From DATCHW01 sp036508135 (GTDB lineage: Bacteria; Bacteroidota; Ignavibacteria; Tepidaquicellales; Tepidaquicellaceae): a stretch of 13,332 bases of DNA. The DNA lies in the NCBI GenBank assembly GCA_036508135.1, contig DATCHW010000012.1, forward strand, positions 1 to 13,332, read 5' to 3'. The stretch's first letter is position 1. Each line of letters begins with the position of its first letter. Shown here in pieces: positions 1-5,590 of this stretch. The notes beneath the pieces are model-generated. The model ran no database searches, was not told the origin of the DNA, and saw only the letters and a program-made list of their open reading frames with translations. The translations under genes were made by a program, and so were the position numbers.

Positions 1-1
1 G

Positions 2-322
2 GAAAAATTTGAGAACAATGTAAAGCCGGGTGGAATAATGATATATGAATCAACAAACATACTTCGTGCATCGGAGCGAAAAGATATAGAGATATATCCC
101 ATACCTGCGGCAGATGAAGCAAATAAGATGAACAATGCAAAAGTGGCAAATATGATATTACTCGGAGCATTTCTTGAAAGAAAGCCGGTTGTGAATATTG
201 ATTCAATTATCGAAGCATTAAAAAAAGTATTACCCGAAAGATATCATCATCTGTTGAAGCTCAACCGCGAAGCGCTTGAAGCAGGACAAAGACTGATGAA
301 AGAAGTGATGGTGGAAGCGTAA
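2..322 (+). CDS. korC: 2-oxoacid:ferredoxin oxidoreductase gamma subunit, 3' part (KorC-like)
   Basis: The reading frame is open from base 2, so the ATG at 38 is an internal methionine and the true start lies off the left edge. The 106 visible codons match the C-terminal half of the POR gamma domain. Residues reading KPGGIMIYES are followed by PIPAADEANKM, then KVANMILLGAFLE, and a tail LPERYHHLLKLNREALEAGQ. In this family the gamma subunit joins alpha and beta subunits to oxidise a 2-oxoacid with CoA and reduce ferredoxin. The histidine-rich tail resembles the 2-oxoglutarate (KorC) branch more than the pyruvate one, but without the partner subunits the substrate is an inference. Alpha and beta genes would be expected upstream, outside this window. 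Confidence 0.85.
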   Translation, partial: EKFENNVKPGGIMIYESTNILRASERKDIEIYPIPAADEANKMNNAKVANMILLGAFLERKPVVNIDSIIEALKKVLPERYHHLLKLNREALEAGQRLMKEVMVEA

Positions 323-364
323 GGAAAGTGAGAAGGTAAAAAAGTAAGAAGGTAAGTAAGTAAG

Positions 365-785
365 AAGTAAAGAACAAAGATATAGAAAGGAACCCCGTAG
401 GGGTGAAATGATTATAGGAGTAGAAGTGAAGAAGTGAAGAACAAAGATATAGAAAGGAACCCCGTAGGGGTGAAATGATTATAGGAGTAGAAGTGAAGAA
501 GTGAAGAACAAAGATAGAGAAAGAAACCCCGTAGGGGTGAAATATTTATAGGAGTAGAAGTAAAGAACAAAGATAGAGAAAGGAACCCCGTAGGGGTGAA
601 ATGATTATAGGAGTAGAAGTGAAGAAGTGAAGAACAAAGATAGAGAAAGAAACCCCGTAGGGGTGAAATGATTATAGGAGTAGAAGTGAAGAACAAAGAT
701 AGAGAAAGAAACCCCGTAGGGGTGGAATGATTATAGCGTAGTAAGCAATTATATTCTTAACCCCGTAGGGGTGAAATATTTATAG
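365..785. repeat. Degenerate tandem array of seven palindromic elements
   Basis: A 27-nt core containing the palindrome ACCCCGTAGGGGT (5-bp stem, GTA loop) occurs at 391-417, 458-484, 525-551, 584-610, 651-677, 710-736 and 759-785. Successive spacings are 67, 67, 59, 67, 59 and 49 nt. The 67/59 alternation is explained by presence or absence of one extra GAAGTGAA unit in the linker. Cores fall into two tail types: GATTATAG in copies 1, 2, 4, 5 and 6, and ATTTATAG in copies 3 and 7. Copy 7 has an unrelated left linker and may be an older dispersed copy. Flanks at 320-364 and 786-823 are purine-rich low-complexity sequence (GAAG/GTAAG runs). I recall similar CCCCTACGGGG motifs as scattered intergenic repeats in this lineage. 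There is no sign of a coding function; the open frame on the minus strand is a repeat artefact. Confidence 0.85.
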
Positions 786-829
786 CAAAAGAAGGCAAGA
801 AAGTGAGAAGGTAAGAAAGTGAAATTGTG

Positions 830-882
830 CGGTCAGGTTGAAAATGCTTCTAGCGTGAGTTTCCTCCTGACCGTTTTTTTTT
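830..882 (+). terminator. Possible rho-independent terminator with long structured loop
   Basis: CGGTCAGG (830-837) pairs perfectly with CCTGACCG (866-873) and is followed by nine T residues (874-882). The 28-nt loop is long but can itself fold, with GAAA (840-843) opposite TTTC (860-863) and GC opposite GC further inside. The T tract follows only on the plus strand, so it would stop rightward transcripts leaving the oxidoreductase gene and the repeat array. It overlaps the last codons of the opposing DUF2442 gene, whose lysine codons are the same T tract read from the other strand. The loop length makes this a tentative call. Confidence 0.35.
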
Positions 883-1179
883 ATCCTTATCCCGCAGGAC
901 TAATTTTTTAGGTTTTGTTTTTCTATAAAGAAGTGATTTTCCCTCAGATTTAATTAATCCATCAATCGATAAATCTTCATCTATTTCCTCCCAATGAATT
1001 CCATAACCCGACTGTGAAATTTTATAATTATTTTTTATTTTATCGTTACTATTCGCAAGCTTAATTGACTGCGTGCGCAAATCAATTTTATAAAACTTAC
1101 TATCTACAAACAGAGAAATAAAATACCCGTCAAATGAGATATTTTTAATTTCGTGATATCTATTATTAATTGAATTCAT
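850..1179 (-). CDS. DUF2442 domain protein, partner of DUF4160 gene
   Basis: A 109-residue protein of unknown biochemical function. The N-terminal half alternates short beta-strand-like segments. The family signature is visible as HWEEIDEDLSIDGLI at about residues 62-76, followed by a lysine/arginine-rich tail (about 88-103). The frame extends to a GTG at 1194, but I chose the ATG at 1179. It overlaps the stop of the upstream DUF4160 gene as ATGA and has GGAAAAAATTAAA just before it. DUF2442 genes are commonly found next to DUF4160 genes, and such pairs have been suggested to behave like toxin-antitoxin modules. That role is not shown by this sequence. The 3' end overlaps a terminator-like hairpin on the other strand. 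Confidence 0.8.
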   Translation of the reverse strand: MNSINNRYHEIKNISFDGYFISLFVDSKFYKIDLRTQSIKLANSNDKIKNNYKISQSGYGIHWEEIDEDLSIDGLIKSEGKSLLYRKTKPKKLVLRDKDKKKRSGGNSR

Positions 1180-1418
1180 TTTAATTTTTTCCACTCTGAA
1201 ACAATATAATCAAAATTTTCAAAAATTGCTTTTCTTATGATTCTGTAATCAGACGGCTTCATATTAAACGAAAAAGCTTCTATTATGTTGAATTCCTTTT
1301 CATCAAGCCAAAACTTACATTCCTTCTCGGCTTTTTGACAATGGATATGCATCGGTTCGTTTACCTCGTTGGAGTAGAAAAAGAATCTCCATCCATATAA
1401 AAACAATATCGTCGGCAT
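1176..1418 (-). CDS. DUF4160 domain protein
   Basis: An 80-residue protein whose whole length is the DUF4160 domain. It begins MPTI, has GWRFFFYSNE at 9-18, then the family-typical EPMHIH segment (21-26) with two histidines. A KFWLDEK stretch follows, and the helical C-terminal half ends near WKKLK. The stop codon overlaps the DUF2442 start by 4 nt, which suggests translational coupling and a functional pair. It lies 78 nt downstream of the serine hydrolase gene on the same strand. No hairpin terminator is visible in that AT-rich gap, so it may be read through or have its own promoter. The conserved histidines make a small nuclease or ligand-binding role conceivable, but nothing here proves it. 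Confidence 0.82.
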   Translation of the reverse strand: MPTILFLYGWRFFFYSNEVNEPMHIHCQKAEKECKFWLDEKEFNIIEAFSFNMKPSDYRIIRKAIFENFDYIVSEWKKLK

Positions 1419-1496
1419 ATATTATTATAATATTATATTAATAAGAAAAAAATAGCAAGAACAATTTAATGTTATAATTTTTTCGTTCACATTTTC

Positions 1497-3038
1497 TTAC
1501 TCTTTCCTTCTGAATTCATAATACAGCGGGTCAACGAAATCATTTACACGAAGTTCAAACCCCGTTACTTTTCCATTCTCTATCGAAAGCGGAAAAAGGC
1601 ATTTGCCTAATACCAAATCGTTATACATGCAAAGGAGAGTATCTATATGCCAGAGTTCAAGATAACCTTCGACTCCCGGGCGGCAACTCAACGTAACAAT
1701 CCATTTGCCGTTTCCTTCTTTTATTTCTGCATCACCTGCCTGAATATTTGTATATACACCTTTTATACCTCCAAAATCAAATGAGGATAATGATTCCGGC
1801 ATTTTACTCTTTTCGATTTCTTCCCATTCCTGCCTTGCTTTATCCTCTCCCACTTTAGTGTTTACATAAATCAAGCTGTCCCAGTTGACACTGTTAGGAT
1901 AAAAATAATAATCAAATATCTGATACATCAAAGATGTGTAAACATTATTCTGGTCGTTATTTGTAAGTATCACAACACCAAGATTATCCTCCGGCATAAA
2001 TGCAGTGCGGGAAAGCATTCCGTCATATCCGCCTGTATGGGTTATCACAAGTTTGCCTTTATAATCCTGCAAAAACCATCCGAGTCCGTAAGTTATGAAG
2101 TGGCGCTTCGTTGGATTTCCCGTTCCGTAAGAAGGAATATTCAGCACGTTATAAGGTGTTTGGGTTTTAAGAAGAATTCTTTTATCTACAATTGTATTTC
2201 CCTTATAAACTCCGCCTTTAGTTTGCATTAAAATCCAGTTCGCCATATCTTTTGCGGAAGAGCAAATCGAGGTTGCGGGAGCAAGATTATCAACATTCCT
2301 CCACGGTATCGGAACCATTTCATAATTATTATTGATAGTATGCGGCATCGCAATATTTCCCATTTTGGTTACTGCTTCTGTAGAAGTTATAGTCCTTGTC
2401 ATTTCAAGCGGTATTAAAAATTTTTCTTTTATATATTCATCCCAGCTCTTTCCTGTTACTATGGGAATTACCTCACCTGCAGCAAGGAACCCGCTGTTGC
2501 AGTAACCGTAACCATTTCTAAATCCATACACGGGTTTGATGTACCGCATCTTATAAATCAAATCGCTTCTCGAAAAATTTGTTCCCCAGGTTATAAAATC
2601 TCCCTCAAATGTTCCGAACCCGATTCTGTGCGTAAGTAAATCTTTTATCGTTACCATTTGGGAGGCAAGTGTATCATAGAGCATAAAATCCGGAAAATAT
2701 TTTATAATTCTGTCATCGAGGGAAAGTTTGCCTTCGCTTTCAAGCATAGCAATTGCTGTTCCGGTGAATGCTTTTGTATTGGAAGCAACGGAAAAAATTG
2801 TATTCTCATCCACCTTATCCGGCTTACCAAGTTCTTTTACGCCGTATCCTTTCAGGAAAACCACTTCTCCGTTCCGGATAATTGCAACGGACATTCCGGG
2901 CAAGTTCCATCTCGCCATTGCCTGCTCTATATATTGGTCTATAGTATGCCCGTTATACAGAATAATTTCCTGCGGATATGCAGAGGTGAATAAAAATAAA
3001 ATCAGGACTAAAAAGAAAAACGGTTTAAATTTTTTCAT
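1497..3038 (-). CDS. Secreted beta-lactamase-family serine hydrolase (class C/PBP fold)
   Basis: The protein has 513 residues. A signal peptide covers about residues 1-22 (MKKFKPFFFLVLILFLFTSA, probable cleavage near YPQ), so it should act outside the cytoplasmic membrane. The beta-lactamase/transpeptidase-like domain spans about 30-380. Its nucleophile motif is S86-N-T-K89, the second motif Y179-C-N181, and the third motif H334-T-G336 in place of KTG. Residues about 385-513 form a C-terminal extension resembling DUF3471, with a GVYTN start at 427. Such proteins include esterases, D-aminopeptidases and penicillin-binding-like enzymes; the substrate cannot be read from sequence, and resistance should not be assumed. 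The gene starts 6 nt after the upstream flavoprotein gene, so the two are probably co-transcribed. Confidence 0.9.
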   Translation of the reverse strand: MKKFKPFFFLVLILFLFTSAYPQEIILYNGHTIDQYIEQAMARWNLPGMSVAIIRNGEVVFLKGYGVKELGKPDKVDENTIFSVASNTKAFTGTAIAMLESEGKLSLDDRIIKYFPDFMLYDTLASQMVTIKDLLTHRIGFGTFEGDFITWGTNFSRSDLIYKMRYIKPVYGFRNGYGYCNSGFLAAGEVIPIVTGKSWDEYIKEKFLIPLEMTRTITSTEAVTKMGNIAMPHTINNNYEMVPIPWRNVDNLAPATSICSSAKDMANWILMQTKGGVYKGNTIVDKRILLKTQTPYNVLNIPSYGTGNPTKRHFITYGLGWFLQDYKGKLVITHTGGYDGMLSRTAFMPEDNLGVVILTNNDQNNVYTSLMYQIFDYYFYPNSVNWDSLIYVNTKVGEDKARQEWEEIEKSKMPESLSSFDFGGIKGVYTNIQAGDAEIKEGNGKWIVTLSCRPGVEGYLELWHIDTLLCMYNDLVLGKCLFPLSIENGKVTGFELRVNDFVDPLYYEFRRKE

Positions 3039-3044
3039 ATTTAA

Positions 3045-4274
3045 TTAATTTTTTAAAATGCTCCCGATGTTTTTTCCGGCAATCCATCCGGTGCTCCATG
3101 CAGATTGAAAATTAAATCCACCCGTAACCCCGTCTATATCGAGCACCTCGCCTGCAAAGTAAATACCCGGACACTTCTTGCTTTCCATCGTTTTAAAATT
3201 AATATCTTTCAAAGATACTCCTCCCGCGGTTACAAATTCCTCTTTGTTGGTATTTTTTTCGTTTATAATAATTTTATGCTCTGTTAATTCGTTTACGAAA
3301 TTTTTTATTCTTTGATTCGATAATTCATTAAATTTTTTATCTGCTCCAATTCCGCTTAATTCCAGCAATCTTTTCCATAATCTCATTGGTAATCGGAAAT
3401 AAGATACGGATGCTAAAATTTTATTCGGCTCCGATTTCTTTAATTCAAGTAATTTATTATACAGATGTTCCCCGTTGAAATCCGGCAGCCAGTTTACGGA
3501 TAAAGTGAATTTATAATTTTTTTCTGATAATGTTCTTGCAGCAAATGCAGAAAACTTTAGTACTCCGAAACCGCTCAATCCGCCGTGTGTAATAAGAATC
3601 GAACCTCTTTGGGCTGGAATTTTTTCATCTTTTAGTTTAATCTCAACTTCGGGCACGGAAATTCCTTCAAGTCCGGAAAAAATATTTTCAGACAGAACGA
3701 AAGTGAACAGTGAAGGAACCGGTTTTATAATAGTATGGCTATGCTTCTTAATCCATTCGTATGCTTCTGGTTTTGAATTCCCCCCCGGAGCAATTAGAAT
3801 TTTATCGCAGAAAAATTTCTCGTTGTTTTTGAAACAGATACAAAATCCGGTTTCTTCTTTTATTAATTCTTCAATGGAATAATTTTTTTTGATGTGAATG
3901 TTTTTTTCTTCAGCTTCTTTAAGGAGGCAGTCAATTACGGTTTGAGAATTGTCTGAAACTGGAAAGACCCTGTTATCGGGTTCAATTTTTAGTTTTACAT
4001 CTCTTGATTCAAACCAATCTATAGTATCCTGCGGACCGAATCGCGTAAAAACCGAAATCAACTCCCTGCTTCCACGGGGATAATATTTCACAAGCTCTTT
4101 AACGTCGAAAGTTGCATTTGTAACGTTGCATCTTCCGCCGCCGGAGATTTTTACTTTCGAGAGTATCCTGTCGGATTTTTCGAACAAATAAACTTCAGCA
4201 TCAGGATTTGTTTCTTTGATAGCAATTGCTCCGAAAAATCCGGCAGCCCCGCCTCCTATTACGGCTACTTTCAA
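3045..4274 (-). CDS. NAD(P)/FAD-dependent oxidoreductase, HI0933/YhiN/BaiN family
   Basis: A 409-residue flavoprotein. The N-terminal Rossmann dinucleotide motif is VIGGGAAG (residues 5-12). The family hallmark KISGGGRCNVTNA follows at 42-54. The C-terminal FAD-contacting segment AGEVLDIDGVTGGFNFQSA lies at about 374-392, and the protein ends with the usual WSTGWIAG. Length and motif order match this family, often annotated as aminoacetone oxidase or BaiN-like; the physiological substrate is generally unknown and I cannot assign it. The start codon is TTG at 4274. It gives MKVAVIGGG, the normal family N-terminus, and overlaps the DUF2007 stop as TTGA, so translation is probably coupled. The serine hydrolase gene follows after 6 nt. 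Confidence 0.92.
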   Translation of the reverse strand: MKVAVIGGGAAGFFGAIAIKETNPDAEVYLFEKSDRILSKVKISGGGRCNVTNATFDVKELVKYYPRGSRELISVFTRFGPQDTIDWFESRDVKLKIEPDNRVFPVSDNSQTVIDCLLKEAEEKNIHIKKNYSIEELIKEETGFCICFKNNEKFFCDKILIAPGGNSKPEAYEWIKKHSHTIIKPVPSLFTFVLSENIFSGLEGISVPEVEIKLKDEKIPAQRGSILITHGGLSGFGVLKFSAFAARTLSEKNYKFTLSVNWLPDFNGEHLYNKLLELKKSEPNKILASVSYFRLPMRLWKRLLELSGIGADKKFNELSNQRIKNFVNELTEHKIIINEKNTNKEEFVTAGGVSLKDINFKTMESKKCPGIYFAGEVLDIDGVTGGFNFQSAWSTGWIAGKNIGSILKN

Positions 4275-4564
4275 GATTGTTCGCCGCTGTTCGTTTCTTT
4301 TGTATTTTCTTCGGGGGCATCTTTTATTCCCGCAAGCAGTTCTCTTGCGTATTCAGCATTTTCTTCAAGCACCTGTATCTCTACGGGTCCGGTAAGTGTG
4401 TTATATCCCATTCCGAACACACCCACCCCGATAAAATCCTGCACTGTCTCGCCCTTTGCAAAGTATTTGATTCCTGCTTCGTCGAGGAGCGATTTTATCA
4501 CAGCAATTGTACCATGATGTCCGGTTTTGTAAACCGTTACGAGTTTTTCCTTGTCTTCGTCCAT
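4271..4564 (-). CDS. DUF2007 domain protein (putative signal-transducing family)
   Basis: A 97-residue soluble protein, first gene of the leftward cluster. Residues about 8-80 form a DUF2007-type domain. VTVYKTGHHGTIAVIKSLLDEAGIKY gives the strand-helix pattern of a sequence that spans membrane-distal ligand-type folds. It is followed by VEIQVLEENAEYARELL, typical of the domain's last strand and helix. The C-terminal 17 residues are polar and probably disordered. Pfam names the family after a proposed relation to signal transduction; no molecular activity is established. The last bases overlap the flavoprotein start by 4 nt. The divergent spacer to thpR (4565-4630) must hold its promoter. Confidence 0.78.
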   Translation of the reverse strand: MDEDKEKLVTVYKTGHHGTIAVIKSLLDEAGIKYFAKGETVQDFIGVGVFGMGYNTLTGPVEIQVLEENAEYARELLAGIKDAPEENTKETNSGEQS

Positions 4565-4573
4565 TTTCTATTC

Positions 4574-4607
4574 TTTGTTTAATTTAAAAATCTAATTTTA
4601 TATTTTG
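4574..4607 (+). promoter_or_regulatory. Candidate Bacteroidota-type promoter for thpR
   Basis: TTTG at 4574-4577 is followed after 21 nt by TATATTTTG at 4599-4607. This resembles the Bacteroidota sigma factor pattern TTTG-N(17-23)-TAnnTTTG with one extra T. Transcription would start around 4612-4615, leaving a short leader before the ATG at 4631. The spacer is very AT-rich, so chance matches are likely. Confidence 0.3.
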
Positions 4608-4630
4608 TAAATAATTAACTCCAATTGCTT

Positions 4631-5194
4631 ATGCGGACTTTTATTTCTTTTAATCTTGAAGAGAACACAGGGAATCAAATCCTGGATGTTCAATCCCAAA
4701 TCAGAAAAAGACAAAAACCCTCTTCAGTGGAATTTATAAAATGGGAAAACAAAAGTAAGTTCCATTTGACAGTTTTTTTTCTCGGGGATATCGTACGGGA
4801 AAAACCGGATTCCCTGATATTGGACCTGGAAAATTTCTCAAACAATAATTCTTTCGGTGAAATTATATTTGAATCAGGCGGTATCGGCTGTTTTCCAAAT
4901 TTCAAATTCCCGCGTGTTATATTTATTAACTTGAAAAATGATAATATGAAGGTTTTTGAATTTTACGATAAACTATCGGTAATACTGCAGGAATCAGGAT
5001 TTGAATCTGACAAGAAATTCCACCCGCATCTTACGCTTGCAAGAATAAAAAATAATTTCAGACCAAACCTTTATAATATTAACGAAGAATTAAAATTTAA
5101 TTTAAAATTCTCCATTAATAAATTCCATCTTATGGAAAGCAAATTACTTCCGACGGGCTCGGTGTATAAAGAAATTAAAAGTTTTGGTTTGTGA
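4631..5194 (+). CDS. thpR: RNA 2',3'-cyclic phosphodiesterase (2'-5' RNA ligase family)
   Basis: A 187-residue two-histidine (2H) phosphoesterase. The paired catalytic motifs are H45-L-T-V48 (within KFHLTVFFLG) and H133-L-T-L136 (within FHPHLTLARIK), spaced as in LigT/ThpR. The family hydrolyses 2',3'-cyclic phosphate ends on RNA and can seal tRNA halves through 2'-5' bonds in vitro. The protein begins MRTFISFNLEE, a standard family start. An in-frame TTG six bases upstream is less likely than this ATG. It stands alone on the plus strand, divergent from the DUF2007 cluster. A 396-nt spacer separates it from the next gene. Confidence 0.92.
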   Translation: MRTFISFNLEENTGNQILDVQSQIRKRQKPSSVEFIKWENKSKFHLTVFFLGDIVREKPDSLILDLENFSNNNSFGEIIFESGGIGCFPNFKFPRVIFINLKNDNMKVFEFYDKLSVILQESGFESDKKFHPHLTLARIKNNFRPNLYNINEELKFNLKFSINKFHLMESKLLPTGSVYKEIKSFGL

Positions 5195-5210
5195 TTGAAG
5201 TCTGGACCCA

Positions 5211-5240
5211 GATTCATAGGATTCAAAGATTTACATGATT
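5211..5240. repeat. Short phased GATT repeat in spacer
   Basis: GATT recurs at 5211, 5220, 5228 and 5237, giving spacings of 9, 8 and 9 nt within a stretch just downstream of thpR. It resembles low-complexity intergenic repeats I recall from related genomes, but four units is a small sample. No coding potential is visible in 5195-5310. Confidence 0.4.
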
Positions 5241-5311
5241 CATTGAGCTATACTTATCAATCCGGAATCAGGAGATTTAGAAAGTTACTCAAAACCATAA
5301 AAAACACCCGG

Positions 5312-5389
5312 GTTTGTCATTCTGAACAAAGTGAAGAATCTCGTTTTCATTGATTTTTGAGATGTTTCGCTACACTCAACATGACAAAT
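5312..5389. repeat. Imperfect inverted repeat, MITE/REP-like
   Basis: Two 31-nt arms (5312-5342 and 5359-5389) are imperfect reverse complements, with 21 of 31 positions pairing and a 16-nt centre. The outer 8 nt (TTTGTCAT / ATGACAAA) and inner 5 nt (ATCTC / GAGAT) pair exactly. The arms look like the widespread TGTCATTCTGA...GAATCTC dispersed element of Bacteroidota and relatives. There is no open frame inside, so it would be a non-autonomous or relic element. Confidence 0.6.
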
Positions 5390-5452
5390 GCTTAACTTCA
5401 GTGAATAATTAATAATTAAAGAACAAAAAAGAGAAAGAAAAACTTTCCTCCG

Positions 5453-5476
5453 GTTTCGAAGGCTTACCTTCGAAAC
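5453..5476. terminator. Perfect 10-bp hairpin, possible terminator
   Basis: GTTTCGAAGG (5453-5462) and CCTTCGAAAC (5467-5476) form a perfect stem with a CTTA loop, followed by ATTTTATTTT on the plus strand. It could terminate thpR transcripts, though it lies about 260 nt after the stop, or be a leader structure for the transaminase operon starting at 5591. Weaker flanking pairing (GAAAGAA at 5433-5439 with TTCTTTC at 5491-5497, and CCGGTT at 5450-5455 with AACCGG at 5503-5508) allows alternative folds. Confidence 0.45.
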
Positions 5477-5590
5477 ATTTTATTTTAAGCTTCTTTCATT
5501 TTAACCGGTGATTTGTCTTTAAAACAAAATTCTAATAACGTATTTTCATAATATTTATTTATACTTTTTTGATAATTTAATTTTCCGTAT

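Noticed and set aside
412..696. Minus-strand 94-codon open frame in the repeat array
   Set aside because: The translation is a 42-residue repeat of the palindromic elements (two units of 67 and 59 nt make 126 nt, a multiple of three). It has no independent start signal and no protein-like composition.
365..785. CRISPR array
   Set aside because: Repeats are regularly spaced, but the intervening sequences are near copies of each other rather than unique spacers, and no cas gene is nearby.
1497..3038. Calling the serine hydrolase a class C beta-lactamase
   Set aside because: The fold and SxxK/YxN motifs fit, but the third motif is HTG and there is a DUF3471-like C-terminal domain, as in esterase- or peptidase-type relatives. 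Resistance activity cannot be inferred.
2658..3048. Two overlapping plus-strand open frames
   Set aside because: They lie antisense inside the serine hydrolase gene, whose catalytic motifs and signal peptide are convincing. The plus frames have no recognisable domain.
4625..4630. TTG at 4625 as the thpR start
   Set aside because: The ATG at 4631 gives MRTFISFNLEE, the usual family N-terminus, and the TTG would add only two residues.
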